DNA from: Phlyctochytrium arcticum
Taxonomy: Eukaryota; Chytridiomycota; Chytridiomycetes; Chytridiales; Chytridiaceae
Assembly: GCA_025602905.1 (NCBI GenBank)
Contig: JAHLKI010000001.1
Coordinates: forward strand, 1,674,001 to 1,738,000
DNA: 64,000 nucleotides
Direction of reading: 5' to 3'
This document shows positions 1 to 11,944 of the stretch, in pieces. A model generated the notes under the pieces. That model did no database searches and was not told the DNA's origin. It worked only from the letters and a program-made list of their open reading frames with translations. The stretch's first letter is position 1. The number at the start of each line of letters is the position of its first letter. The position numbers were made by a program, and so were the translations under genes.

Positions 1-596
1 AGCGATGGACGCGTGGATGGAGTACGTGAGGCCCCCTCGCCTGAGCGGCCAAACATTCCCCGCGGACCACCCGAGTGACGGTCCTTGGCAGAGCCATATC
101 CTGACCCCTGTGAATAAGCATCGCTTCAGTGTCTTTGTCACTTTGTGCGTCGCATGTAACATCATGACTTACGCCTCCCGTGTGATAGTCAACATCCGTG
201 GGCATGATCAGAATCAAAGAACTGGGATGTACTCGCCAATGTGTAGTCGCGAGGTTTCAGGTCAGTGAAGTTATATGCTTTGATTGGATTGCAGGGATGC
301 CATGACCCCAGCACAAACTTATGGGCCCTCCCTACGGTCGTGGCGGTCGCGGGCAGTAACTTTCACGTATTGGCAAAACACCAAGAACCCTGGTTCCGAG
401 TTGATTTACGTGTAAGCACGGGCACATGCTTGTCCACCATGGGTTCAGAATATTACCCTGACCCATTTTTTGCAAAACGTAAGTAGCAGATAACGATGGT
501 ATATTTGCAAACTAAACATAAAACGCGAATCGGATGTGGAGGGAAATCGCCGGTTTCAGACTCACTTCTGAGAGACCCCGGACCCTGCAGCTACAG
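1..596. other. left edge, no supported gene
   Basis: Only short overlapping open frames of fewer than 90 codons occur here on either strand, and none shows a recognisable domain. Splice-like signals exist near 259 and 479 on the plus strand, so this could be part of a gene that begins outside the window. I cannot assign one. Confidence 0.4.
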
Positions 597-1331
597 TTAC
601 CGCTTCTTGGCTCTGAATAGGAAGATATCATCTGCTCGCCAGTTCTGATCCAAATCTTGTTCTTCAAAATGACGGAATGTGAATTTTTCCCCAAAGAGAG
701 CGAAAAAGTCCATCTCCTTGCCAAAGTTACGTTTCTCGTACGCAATCAGAACTTCGACATCATCCTTGGCAGGGCCAGAGCATATCTTGTCAAGCGTGTC
801 CACTAATGAAGCATACAAGTCCGGAAATGCAAAACAGTCTGCGACCAAAACCATAGTTGGCTTTATCGCTAGAGCCAGCTCTGTTCCGTGTGTTGGGTCC
901 GTCCAATCTAACAATGCAATCTGCACGTCTGCCTTTCCTGCATCTGATGGCTCAGACTTTGAATACATCTCCACATTTTTCCGCAATAGAGGCAAAACTG
1001 AAGCCTTATCCGTGAGAATAACTTCGCATCCAGTCCCGCGCGCTAAACGAGCAGCGACGAGCCCCACTATCCCCGTTCCTGATCCAATATCAATTATTCG
1101 CTTATTGGCCAATAGAGTAGGGTCTTTTGCACAGTGCTTTTCGAGAAATTTGCAAAGACATAACCCAGCGTCCCACACTGTCGCTCCAACTCCGGCACCA
1201 AGGCTGCCAGATGGATCTTGGTGGATTTCGAGAGGAGGGACTGTACTATCGTTGTATTCGTAGGTATAAGGAACGGTTTGCGCTTCGATGCGATCTTGAT
1301 CGGGCATGTTTGTGGAGTCAGTGGCAAGCAT
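597..1331 (-). CDS. METTL21-family protein-lysine methyltransferase
   Basis: A single-exon protein of 244 residues that resembles the seven-beta-strand lysine methyltransferases of the METTL21/VCPKMT/FAM86 group (Methyltransf_16). These transfer a methyl group from S-adenosylmethionine to lysines of chaperones, VCP or elongation factors in the cytosol. Visible landmarks are GATVWDAGLCLCKFLE near residues 49-64, the SAM-binding IDIGSGTGIVGLVAARLA near 80-97, the acidic LTD at the end of the next strand, the LDWTDP stretch, VADC, and the late IAYEKRN motif, which matches the YE(Q/K)R segment of the VCPKMT branch. The ATG at 1331 gives a normal family length. It lies 137 bases downstream of ARP3 on the same strand. 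The exact substrate cannot be told from the sequence. Confidence 0.85.
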   Translation of the reverse strand: MLATDSTNMPDQDRIEAQTVPYTYEYNDSTVPPLEIHQDPSGSLGAGVGATVWDAGLCLCKFLEKHCAKDPTLLANKRIIDIGSGTGIVGLVAARLARGTGCEVILTDKASVLPLLRKNVEMYSKSEPSDAGKADVQIALLDWTDPTHGTELALAIKPTMVLVADCFAFPDLYASLVDTLDKICSGPAKDDVEVLIAYEKRNFGKEMDFFALFGEKFTFRHFEEQDLDQNWRADDIFLFRAKKR

Positions 1332-1467
1332 TTTGTAGATCTACGAAGTTTAATAAAGAGCCAGAAAAGTTTCGTCACAGATCCAAACGCGCAGTCCCGC
1401 ACCAAATTACAAAGATTACTCCTCTTCAAACTATAAACAACGAGAAAGATGGACAAAGGAAAAGGTT

Positions 1468-3102
1468 TCACATAATTGACGCAAAGGTTTTATTGTATCG
1501 GGCAATGCTTGGTCCATATTCGTCGTACTGCTCCTTTGTGTGGCAGTAACTGTGAAATTCGGCCTGCAGGGTACGGATAAGTAATGATCAAGACCCATGT
1601 GAATAAGAACTCTGGATACGTACGGTATCAGCCAGTAGACTGCCTCCAAACCATACAGCGTATCGTTGTCGCTTGTGTGATACAACGTTGACATCAATCA
1701 TCGTAGCGGAAATCTGTTGTTCCCGTCCCATGTTGGCTTGTGAGACACTTTCGTAATGCTTGATTCGGCCATCTACAATTTTCTTGATGTCTCGCTGTAA
1801 CCGACGGCCGAAATCTTTGAACATCGTAGATCCTCCTGACAACACGATATTCTACGCGTCATGTGTTAATCGCTTGAATGCAGTATAATCACTGCAATGA
1901 CGCCTACCTTGTAAAGTCCACGACGCGTATCAATTGGACTGTTTTGAATCACTTGGTCAACAACCTCAGGGAGGGGGGTAAGGAAATCTGAGCTCGCAAT
2001 TTCTGGGTTGAAGAAGATTTCAGGTCCGAGGAATCGTTCGAATCCGACATCAATATTGTAAGGCTACAAAGGGTAAGGCCCAGAACATGCATGGATGAAA
2101 TTGACCGGATTTTCTCACCCGCTTGGTTACGCTGTGCAGAAATTCGTGCGTTTTGAAACAACGGTCTGGCTCAGTATCGTATTTTCTGAACTCCTTCACT
2201 ATGTCGGGACAGACGTAAGAATACATTTCCTTGATTTTCTTAGCAACTTCGAGTGAGTCTTCAGGAGGAATGCTGTTCTCTCGCTCTCGCAAGAGCTGCT
2301 GAACAAAGTGCGTGATATCTCGCCCAGCGATTGGAATATGCTTAATTGCAGATCCGATAACGTAACCTTCAGCCTATGTACAAAGTTTAGACCTGCCTTT
2401 GTACCTCTTTCACGGCACGTCTGCAACAATTACTAACCACAGGGATGACATGTGTGACACCATCTCCACTGTCAATGACCGTTCCCGTAAGTACTTTGTC
2501 GACACGACCACTGGTCCAACTAGCTGCCAACGCCAGTACTGCTTGCACAGCAATATACATTCCTTTTACACCAAAAGATTCGAAGAAGATTTCGGCTGTG
2601 TATTCACGATTTTCGGGTGCGTTCAGCGGTGGCTCAGTCTGACAAAAGAATGGTCAAGGAGAGATAAAGTTGACAAACTGCCCTTCAATGTCTTACGAGC
2701 AAAAAATAGTGATCTTCCGGCTCGCATCGCAAATGCTGGAAGATGCACGCCTGATGGAACTTTTCCATCAAATCCCAGTTTTCTACCTGACCATGGCGGA
2801 CGGGGTATGTCATGCCATAGCTCTTAGAGTTGAGCATTGCCTCATCCCCGATGTAGTAATCCAGATCTTCGATTCCACGCTTGGCTGCCAAGTTTCCAGA
2901 GGCGGTTTCACGGGTAGCTATTGTCGTTGGGATAATGAATTGTGGGTCTTGGTTTCCCGCATATCCCATTTTCGTATATCTAGATAGCGGTACATCAGTT
3001 ATTTGGCCAGCTTGGGGACAAGCTGAAAGAACCGCCGGTGCGAGTTTGACGACCTACTCACCCCGTTCCATTGTCAATCACGACGGCCTGCGTTTGTGTC
3101 AT
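1468..3102 (-). CDS. ARP3: actin-related protein 3, Arp2/3 complex subunit
   Basis: Arp3 is one of the two actin-like subunits of the Arp2/3 complex, which nucleates branched actin filaments at endocytic patches and at the leading edge of crawling cells. I rebuilt seven exons: 3062-3102, 2697-2979, 2438-2638, 2119-2373, 1908-2063, 1624-1851 and 1468-1563. All have GT-AG borders and joined phases, giving 419 residues against 418 in human Arp3. Diagnostic stretches are [38 protein letters not shown] (nucleotide pocket), [35 protein letters not shown] and [12 protein letters not shown]. The first exon encodes [14 protein letters not shown]. The gene diverges from kinesin-8, with a tRNA gene between them. 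Confidence 0.95.
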
Positions 3103-3378
3103 GGTGTCAGTATTTCAGCCCCTGACGCGTTGAAAGGTCTCGGTAAAGAGTTCGAAGCTGGGGAAGGCCGTTCTGTACTCAAGAGAGCTCTTACTCAAGC
3201 TGGGCCGTAAGTGTTTTGGTCTTGGGGAGGCCGAGATGATGGGTGTCCTGGCTGCCTTGTTGAGCACGTCGTCGTCAATGACCAGTCAAATCGACGCCGT
3301 CCCCTGCACGTGATGGCACATACATATTGTAACAAGTATATATTCTGAATGGAAGGCCAAAATTTTATAGCCACAATA

Positions 3379-3450
3379 TCCGCATTGGTCCAGTGGTTAG
3401 GATCCCGCGCTTTCACCGCGGTGGCCGGGGTTCGATTCCCCGATGCGGAG
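3379..3450 (+). tRNA. tRNA-Glu (anticodon TTC)
   Basis: A complete 72-base cloverleaf without an intron. The acceptor arm TCCGCAT pairs with ATGCGGA and is followed by discriminator G. The anticodon stem CCGCG/CGCGG carries the loop CTTTCAC with anticodon TTC, and the T arm is CCGGG-GTTCGAT-TCCCCG-like. Runs of T from 3456 onward can serve as the RNA polymerase III terminator. An identical copy lies on the other strand at 31769-31840. Confidence 0.97.
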
Positions 3451-3871
3451 CTACATTTTTATTTTTTTTGTTTCCTCCCGGTTTCCTTTCTTTTTGCATC
3501 GTGGTCAGTGGTCGATCGATCACTTGCTCACTACATGCAAGACGCTCGGTGGAATTGGTAGCGTGAGGAAAGGTTGATTTGATGCGTTGCTTCATGACAT
3601 TTTCGCGCGCTGGCAAAAGTCCCACATCACGATCCGAATCATATATTGCTGCTCAAAGGTCGGATTTTGAAACTTTACCGGCTCTCATTCTCCTTTGCGA
3701 CACTACTGTACAGTATGGGGTGCCGTTTCTATGCTGGATGGGATGGGATCTGTGGGATTTATCGACGCGTTAGCGCGTTCGTTCGAAAGTCTGGACAAGG
3801 CCATCCGTATGACAAGCTTCGTATATATTAACCGCAAGTTTTGACAATTCAAAACCTCGCCGGAGACAGGA
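3451..3871 (+). promoter_or_regulatory. kinesin-8 upstream region with ACGCGT and TATA-like sites
   Basis: This gene-free stretch between the tRNA and kinesin-8 carries ACGCGT (3765-3770), followed at once by TTAGCGCG, an E2F-like core. TATATAT lies at 3822-3828, 44 bases before the kinesin ATG. ACGCGT is the MluI cell-cycle box bound by MBF/SBF-type factors in fungi. That these sites drive the mitotic motor gene is an inference from position. Confidence 0.35.
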
Positions 3872-6800
3872 ATGGTGGTCCAGTCAAGCTCACCCGGTGG
3901 TGGAACGTCCGCCATAACGGTTGCGGTTCGCGTCCGCCCATTTTTTGAGGCAGCAACGTCCGAGCCTTCCCATTCAGGAGGAGGAGGCCTCAAGCGAATT
4001 GTCAACGTTTTGGACGAGCGAGTCCTGATTTTTGGTAAGAACTGGAAATTTGCCCAGTATGATGCATGCAGAAAGGACTGATCACATATCTCCTACTCAG
4101 ATCCCGAAGAGCCAGGAACAAAAACAAGAACGTATGCCCACGGAGCTCGCCGGAGCAAGGAAATTCGCTACGGATTTGACCGCGTCTTTGCCGAAAACGC
4201 ATCGCAACGGGACGTATATGAAGGAACGGCGCAGCCATTACTGGACGGAATCCTGAGTGGGTTCAATGCGACGGTTTTTGCCTATGGCGCGACGGGATGT
4301 GGAAAGACGCATACCATCACGGGAACGCCACAGGATCCTGGCATCATTTTCTTGACGATGCGCGACCTCTTTCAACGGATGGAACATGCGTCCAAGGAAT
4401 ACGTGATTGAATCGACCGTCTCATATCTGGAAGTCTACAATGAAACTATCCGAGATCTGCTCTCCCCGTCAGGGAGTAACCAGTCACTGGATGTCCGTGA
4501 AGACGACTTGTCTAGTCGCGTGGTAGTGGCAAGATTGAGTGAGCACCGGCCTAGAAATGTGGACGATGTGATGCAAATGCTCCTCAAGGGGAATGCGAAC
4601 AGAACTCGGGCGCCCACTGAAGCCAACGCTGTGAGCTCCCGTAGTCATGCGGTGCTGCAGATACATATTCGGAAACGGAGCAAATCGGCTGCCGTCCAAA
4701 CCCGATTCCAACTCGCAACATTGAGCATCATTGATTTGGCTGGTAGTGAGGTTTGTGTTTATGTTCACAACCATTTTGGCATTCACTCAATTTGGTTTTT
4801 TTTTTGGAATAGAGAGCATCGAGTACCAAGAATAAAGGCGATAGGCTGCTGGAGGGTGCGAACATCAACCGGTCACTTCTCGCGCTTGGAAACTGCATCA
4901 ATGCTTTGTGTAGCGACAAGCCCAATCACATCCCATACAGGTAGAGGACCAATCTTGAGCAGCATGTCTTGTTTCATCTTGCTGAAAGTGTTTTCTGTAA
5001 CAGGGACTCAAAACTCACCCGCCTGCTCAAATATTCACTAAGCGGGAATTGTCGCGTTGTAATGATTACCAACATTAGCCCATCCAGCATGCATTATGAC
5101 GAGACCCATAATACGCTGAAATATGCCAACCGGGCTAAAAACATCAAAACCAAGGTGGAGCAAAATACGCTGGATGTCACTGCTCATCTTGTACAATACC
5201 CCAAAGTGATTGAAGAGCTTCAAGATGAAGTTGAGCAATTACGCAAAGAACTGGTGTCGGCGCAAAATCGGGAAGCGTCGACCGACAGTACGGTGGATGA
5301 AGAAGGGGCCAAGAAAAGTGTTGCCAATGAGTTCATGACCCCAAATGCATTTTTGATGATTTGGAGGAAAGTAGAGTATATTTTCAAAAAAATTGCCGAA
5401 AAGCAGAAAGAGCGGGCCGAAGCTTTGGGGACGGTGGCTCAAAATGAACGAAAGATTGGTGTACTAAATGCTGCAATCAGGGCCATTCCCGCGGGAGATT
5501 TTGGCGATTGCGGACCTGGAGCGTACGCCAAGGAATTAAAGACAGCACTAGACACTCTGTACGCCGCCAACATCAATCTCCGTCATAACGCCAATGAAGC
5601 CCGGTTGGGGATTCTGCGCAATAATGCCGAGATTGAAAAGATTTTGGAGCGGTCTACCAAGGGACGAGGGGCCCGGCGGATGTCTCCAGAACAGATCAGT
5701 CAACTCAAACATGCGGTGCAGGATCTACAACTCAGTGCGCAGCACGAAACCTTGATGAAGGAAATCGACGCCAATGGGCGCCAACTCGAAGATCAGTCAA
5801 AGTGGCTGGAAAGCGCCATTAACACCCTGATGGACTTGTCGTGCATGTTACATGTCACATTATATGACCGTTCATCTCACGCGGACGCGTCCGACGTGGA
5901 TCGTGCCGTCTCTGTTGTACTTGACGGATTCCTTCCAGAGATACTGAGATTGGTTGGCATCCCTCAAGAAGACAGTTTCTATGTTAAGCAATTTGGACCG
6001 AAGACGTCGGTGCCGGATTTGGAATGGGATACTGCATCAGAGGCCTCGGACGATGCGTCGGATGCCGAAACCAACTTGTACGCCGAAAGCGATTCGGAAG
6101 CCGAACTTGACACCCCGCAACTGGATGCCAGCTTTGGACAGTTCACGTTGGATCCGGCCGCTCCGTCGGAAACCGGAGATTCATCAACAACGTTGGGAAC
6201 CACTCCACGGAAGCGGAAAGCGCCTTCTGCTCATCTAGTTCAGACGGCCATTAGAGTTCAGACAAGTGATCCGTCCAGCGGTCAACCACATGGACAAAAA
6301 CGGCAAGCCAGTCCCGGATTCGATAGTGCACTCAAAAAACCTCGGTCGATCGCAAATGACCTGATTCATGCCAGAAACTGTACCACTCCACCACCACGCG
6401 CGGAACCTGGCCAGAATGGAGATGACGACAACGACGACGATCCTACACCAATAGGTCGAAAGCAGGACACTGATGGTCGGTTCGGTGGCGCACTCCCCCC
6501 GACCCGTCTGGACTTTCTCAGCAGCCCGGCCCAGCGGACGCGACGTCGCCCGCGCGAATCACTGATACCTACAATGCGAGTCCCAGGACGACGAGAAAGC
6601 ATGTTACCCATGTCCACTTCCATGCAACAAAGTACCCCCCGCCAAAGCACTACGGCCACCTTTGGAACTCCCAATCGAGCATCACGCATCCCAATAACAC
6701 TCGGAAATGACACCCCAACAACCCCCCGCATCTCACTGGTTCCCAAGACACCCCAAGTTCCTCCCACGACTGTACGGCGATCAACCCGTCGGGCAGCGCT

Positions 6801-7089
6801 TGCAGCCGTAAATCCACCTGCCACCATTTATGCCAAATCGCCTCGCTCGACTGCCGACACGAGGAGTGTTTTGAGCGACAACATAGCGCAGCGTCCCCGT
6901 GCAGCTAGAGGCGCACGGAAAGCGGCTGCTGATCTCTCCCAAACCCCGATCGTCGCCACCCCAAAGACGACCTCACGTACCCGCCGAACCCCAGCTCGTA
7001 CACCGGCACATCCTCAAACCTCAGACCTCGAACAATCTCAACCAGCTGTGAGGGTTTCAACGCGGGCATCGACGAGAAGGAAAGCGTAA
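3872..7089 (+). CDS. KIP3: kinesin-8 (Kip3/KIF18-type) motor
   Basis: A plus-end-directed microtubule motor and depolymerase that controls spindle and microtubule length. Four exons (3872-4034, 4101-4750, 4813-4940, 5004-7089) give 1,008 residues. The motor domain starts at [11 protein letters not shown] (about residue 14), has the Kip3-type P-loop [12 protein letters not shown] near 113, switch [16 protein letters not shown], switch II IDLAGSE, and the microtubule-binding and neck segment [16 protein letters not shown] ... [21 protein letters not shown], which is typical of kinesin-8. Coiled-coil segments follow. The last 350 or so residues are low-complexity and basic, with many S/T-P and R-R-S/T sites, as expected of a mitotically phosphorylated tail. 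It is convergent with the Myb gene; only 98 bases separate the two stops. Confidence 0.95.
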
Positions 7090-7187
7090 TTGTCTTTTTT
7101 ACTGTGCAATTATAAATTTATTAAAATATCACATATGAAATAACGTGGCAGGTTTATTGAGAAAGTTCTTGGTTACGTATGTTATTG

Positions 7188-8697
7188 TCAGGCTTGCACG
7201 GCCTGGAGGCGCTCTTTGAGTAACGAGTCCACGTCAATTCGACCACTTTTGACAAGCATGAGAACTCGGTTCGACACTGTCGTCCTGCTCCTGCCCATCC
7301 TTCGCGCGATTTTTGAAAATGCCCCACCCTCTGCCATCACCATATCCACCAGTGCATCGTCCTGCTCAGGAGTCCATTCAGGCTCAATCTCACGCATTAG
7401 CCTCTCGTACCGGTCACTAACGATATGACTCGTGGTTTGGGGAAAGTACTTTTTGGTCATGGTGGCCCAGGCGTAAGATAGGTCCTTTGCCCGTTCCAGA
7501 AGCATTTGGTCCCGCTCTGGCGTCCATTCAAAAGGGTGTAGGGTCGGCTGAATACATTTATGATAATAGGACTGAAGTCTTAGGGTTGTGCGGTCCGGAA
7601 AACTCTCGGCTTGAATCCGAGAAAAGGGGATGGGCCAGTCCGCTTGTGCAATGTATTTTTTCACGGCGGCCAGCAACCGGTTGTGCTCATCCGTTGTAAA
7701 AGGCTTCCTATAAGGCTTGCATGAAATGTACGACCAACGACGCTGAGCTTCGCGAGGAGTCCGGGTCGGTAGTACTTCTTCTGTAACAGTTTTCCAAACA
7801 CTCGTGCCGCCTTTAAAGCGTTCATACCCTTTCAATAGTGTCTGATCTTCCTTTGATGTCCAATGTACTGGCCTCCGGAAGGGTCGTTTGACTACCAGTC
7901 GCCAGTAGCGGTCATGCAGCTCTTTGTTGGACCGATCTTGAAAGTCCCAGGCAATCACGCGCCACTTACCGCCATAAGCTTTGTAGGCGTTTAAAAGACG
8001 CACATCTTCATCCGGAGTAAACGGTCGCAGCTTCCTGTACGGTGATCGCCGATGGACTCTATTTGCATCCGGGGGCAACAACTGAAATGCTTCCTTCTCT
8101 ACTTTTTGAGCGCGAAGGACCTTTTGGACAGCTTCATCAAAAGACAATGACTGTCTCACTAACCGTCCCTGTTCATCTCTTATATATCGAGGCTTCGTCA
8201 GAGGTACGATACGTGGTTTCCATCGGTTGGCATAGCGTTGGTAAACTTGTACGGGAGTTCGAACCCCCGATGCGGCTGCTATCCGAGAAAAAGGGTGAGG
8301 TTGTCCATCCAGTCCCTCCAATAGACTCTCGTCTTCCACTGGCGACCACCCCCCTATTTTTCGATTTGGGTTCCGGGTTCGTTTCCAGCGATTCATAATC
8401 TGGCCCCGCTTCAAATCAGGAAACTCTTGGCAAACCAAATTCCAGTTGCCATCATAACGGGTATACGCCTCATGTAGCTTTTTGGTCTCCTCCAGAGTCC
8501 ACCACTTGCGCTGTCGCTGCCCGAAAAGACTTCCAACCTCGGTGATTTCCCCGACGGCGAACCCAATCCCCACAGATTCCACCGATGGCTTTGGTGCACT
8601 AAAGGAGCTCAAGCGCCCTGCACTCAGAGATTCAGTAAACTGTTCTATGATTCAAGTACACCCTTCACTCACGTAGGCAGCACCTAGCTTGTAGCAT
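7188..8697 (-). CDS. multi-repeat Myb/SANT DNA-binding protein
   Basis: A predicted nuclear DNA-binding protein of 484 residues built almost wholly from Myb/SANT-like repeats. At least seven W-x(2)-E/D-type units can be counted, starting at KWWTLEETKKLHEAY, GGWSPVEDESLL, RPFTPDEDVRLLNAY, VHWTSKEDQTLLKGY, KPFTTDEHNRLL, FEWTPERDQMLL and PEWTPEQDDALV. Such arrays occur in SNAPc4, Bas1, Reb1 and uncharacterised fungal factors; I cannot tell which applies. The main exon (7188-8617) is open but has no early ATG. A 25-base first exon (8673-8697) starting MLQARCCL, with a gtgagt donor and gtgcag acceptor, supplies the start in frame. That first exon is inference; the Myb exon is secure. Confidence 0.85.
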
Positions 8698-8746
8698 GGC
8701 CTGGAAATAGCGCAGAATCGCGTGTTTTGAACATTCAGAAAGCACA

Positions 8747-8764
8747 GTGTGTGTGTGTGTGTGT
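8747..8764. repeat. (GT)9 microsatellite
   Basis: Nine uninterrupted GT units in the 265-base stretch between the Myb gene and the 3' end of TAF12. It is a simple repeat of no evident function and a likely polymorphic site. Confidence 0.9.
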
Positions 8765-8962
8765 GGCCAGCGATCGTTACAGCGAGAGACCAGAGTTCTC
8801 GAGATCAGCAACTTGTGAAGTGAAAAAACAATTGGCAGGAACACCACTTGGGAAAACTGGACTGGTCAGAGCTTGTGCTGACACGACATGACAATGACAT
8901 CCAAGGGCAGATATCCAAGACCAAAATCAGAAATTGCACATTGATGTTATGTGTATACAGTG

Positions 8963-10188
8963 TTAAATATTTACTCTTCCAGCAGACACCCCTCGTCGCT
9001 TGGCCCTTGCATTGGTCCCCTTTTTCGTATGCGAACCTGGTAATCCTCTAGCTACGCGGCTCGACTCGCGTACTGCCTCGCGGATCTTGTTCGTCCGAGT
9101 CATATGCAGACGCACTTTTTCAACATCAGTCAATTGCCCCTTATCCCCGCTGTCGTCCTTGTCATCTCGCTCGCCACCAAACCCGGGAACGCGTATGCCC
9201 CAATCAATCTCTACATGCTATACGTGAACAATCGGTTCGAATGACTGGTAAGTAAAAGAGAGTACATACCTACTGGTATCCGAGCGTCTTTGACCGCCAC
9301 ACTTTCTGATCCGCGGTGTTTGGCCAACTTGCAAGACTTCTCAGCAATCTTTGTAATAAAGTCGTCCGCAATTTCCATCATCATCTATGCGTCGAGCGCT
9401 CGCGTTAATAGGGCGATGGCGGATCAATATATTGGCTACTAACCTCTTCAACGTCATTTTCCAAGCGCTCGTACGGATCTATTTGTGTGACGAGCTGCCT
9501 TATCTTCTCCTTGCTCAATACTGGAAGTGTTGCAGGTTCAACTATGGGTAGATTGGGCCGGTTTGGAAACGCGGGTGCTCCAGCGCGGCCCAGGTTGGGT
9601 TGATATGCACCTGGAAGATTCTGGAGCAGAGGGAATGGAGGAATTTGCCTGGCTACTGGCATCTTCAGCGCGCTGTTTCACTCAAATTTCAATGGGCGAC
9701 TAACCTAATATTGATGGATCGTGGGCAGCAGTGGAAGTAGGATTCGGAAGTGATGCCATTGCCAGTTGCGGTGACCCGTTCGGCGTACCTCCTTCCGAAG
9801 TCGATGCAGGTGAGACTCTTGCGCCGGTTGCCCCGGACGTGCTTCCACTAGTAACATTGTAGTGGTTCATATAGTATTGCAGGGCGGCGAGATAGGTTGG
9901 ATATTGCGGATGCCCCGGCTGATACTGGAAAACCCCAGAAGCTGGAGCATTTGTGCTCGGGGACAAGGGAACAGAAGTAGCTGGGGGTAGCGATGGGTTG
10001 AACTTTGGTATAGCTTGGGAGATCGCCGGCGAGGCCGATCGGTGGGTCGAAGTCGTATTTGAGGTATTGGTATTTGGCGGTATAGCGGGAGTTCCAGCTG
10101 ATATATCTGAGGCATTGCTGGGAACTCTGGCCAACATCACTCCTCGGCCTCGCCCCCGGCCTCGTCCTCTAGCTCCAGAATCTCCCAT
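8963..10188 (-). CDS. TAF12: TFIID/SAGA subunit TAF12
   Basis: TAF12 is a histone-fold subunit shared by TFIID and SAGA, where it pairs with TAF4 or Ada1. Three 3' exons (9444-9662, 9270-9384, 8963-9210) join in frame. They encode the histone fold LSKEKIRQLVTQIDPYERLE, DVEE, MEIADDFITKIAEKSC and LAKHRGSESVAVKD, followed by the family's WGIRVPGF tail and a basic C-terminus. Upstream, 9700-10188 encodes a start MGDSGARGRGRGRGRG and a Pro/Ser/Thr-rich leader like the long N-termini of fungal TAF12. The junction between leader and 9662 is unresolved: the obvious donor (gttagt near 9701) and the acceptor before 9662 are only about 42 bases apart and do not keep frame. A weaker donor near 9750 (gtcacc) with an acceptor before 9672 would. 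Confidence 0.85.
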
Positions 10189-11140
10189 TCTATGAACGCA
10201 ACCCCAAGGTATTGATCAACCGTCTGTAGCTGAATTGGTCGCCGTAACAAAAACTTCAACGCGCGGAATAAGTATGCACTATCGGTCACCAAGCTTTTAG
10301 GTTTCTACGGCAGTCAACTCCGGGATCGGGTATGGGCAAGTGAACCCTTGCGACGATTTCAGGATTTTGAGGTGGGAATGCTGATGTCGAATTCTTGAGG
10401 AACTTCAGTGACTTCAAAGGATTGGCGTCGGTATTGCTGCTAGAATTGTTGGACAAGCACCTTACCCAGCCTTACCCTGCGCAAGGAGTCTCAAAGATGG
10501 ACGCAAGTATATATTCATGAGGTACAATCATTCCCCAGCTGCCATTTGCTTACTGTATCATGATTCGACACGGACTAGATGCTGGACTCTGTTGTAAAAG
10601 CCTACCTGTTACACTGGTGCTTAGATACACAGTGACCTCTGTAAGATTCAGAGAGTTCATCTTGAGTTAGATGCGAGAGACTATACTCGGAATCTTGCAA
10701 ATATTATGCATGTTTGCACTGGTAGAGAAATATCTGAGGATCGCCTGTCGGGAAGGTGCACGCAGACTCTCGACTTCGGCGATCTACTTCCATCTTCAGT
10801 TGGAAATGACTGGACTACGTGGACCGTTTCTCAAAACGAATCAAAGGGGCCAGATAACCGTAACGTCAGGCCCGATTCTGCGGCTGTTCATCCAGTGAAA
10901 AGTGAAAAGGTTGGCGATAGGGACACGGAAGTAAAATACTGATTGCTAGCATCTCCCCAGGGTGCCGTACTCCAAGGGCGCAATAAACCTCACGGACGGG
11001 TAAGAACAGTCTCAATGCGTAAAATCCATCAATACGGCCGACTCTCGAAAATTGGAAGCACGGCCGAATCCTAAACCCCAATGTGCAGATAGTATGCAAA
11101 GACAAGAACACCCCAGCCGTATATTTAGGAGATTAAACAA
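10189..11140. other. intergenic, no supported gene
   Basis: About 950 bases between the TAF12 start and the 3' end of eL21. Open frames are short (80 codons or fewer), overlap in several frames and match nothing I recognise. It probably holds the TAF12 promoter and the eL21 3' flank. Confidence 0.5.
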
Positions 11141-11892
11141 TTATACAAGAGCTAAGAGAAATAGATTTAGTAAATGATACAGCATGGAAGATACAGGAGT
11201 AAGTACCTTCGTATGGGACGGGGCTGACGGTGGTAGGACGGTTGTTCTTGGTGGAAACGTGGTGAGCCTTGACAGGGCCAACGGGCTCACGCTTCAAGTT
11301 GAATGAAACTGGATGGAAGTGAGTATCAAGGATCAAGCATAAGCCAAGGCGGGACATTGAGTACGTACCACCCTTCTCCTTGGCTTCCTTCTTGGCGGCG
11401 GCGTTAGCCTTGACACGGCGCAAGAAATCCAATCGGCAGTTGGAGTGCTTGATGTGCTCAACACGGATGTTGACACGCTTCTCGATGTAGCGGTTACCGA
11501 CCTGCTTGTGAACAATGATACCGACGGAGCTCTTGGTAACGTTGTAGATGATTCCAGTCTTTCTAAGAACGCCAACATAACCAGATCAGTGGTTGCCCAG
11601 TTGACCAAGAACAGCACAAACTGACCCGTGGTAAAACTTGTGGGGCATACCCTTGTGGACAGCTCCGTTGGCCTTGATGTCAACGATATCACCGACCCTG
11701 TATGTCTTCAAGTAGGTGGACAAAGGAATGGAACCCTTAGCACGGAAGTCCCGGGAGAAAAGGTGGCGGGTCCGCGCCCGAAGACCTATTCGTCAACTGT
11801 TAATAAATCGGCTCTCATATCGTTCCATTCTGGACCGCCGCTTCCTGAGGGAGAGACGCCCGGCTTCAATACTAACCGAAAGAGTGAGGCAT
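11141..11892 (-). CDS. RPL21: 60S ribosomal protein eL21
   Basis: Structural protein of the large cytosolic ribosomal subunit. Five exons (11877-11892, 11626-11785, 11369-11562, 11207-11308, 11141-11151) give exactly 160 residues, the human length. The protein starts [20 protein letters not shown], then [64 protein letters not shown], and ends SPVPYEALV. The first exon is only 16 bases and the last 11. The intron right after the fifth codon is typical of fungal ribosomal protein genes. Its upstream region shares motifs with that of uL14 (see 11945-12177). Confidence 0.95.
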
Positions 11893-11944
11893 TGTTTATC
11901 AACCTGTAGGTGAGATAAAAAGAAGGTACAGTTTGTCAGATCGG

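Noticed and set aside
679..1263. 194-codon plus-strand frame
   Set aside because: Fully antisense to the METTL21-like gene, which has clear family motifs.
8747..8764. (GT)9 tract as a regulatory element
   Set aside because: A simple microsatellite in a short intergenic spacer with no supporting context.
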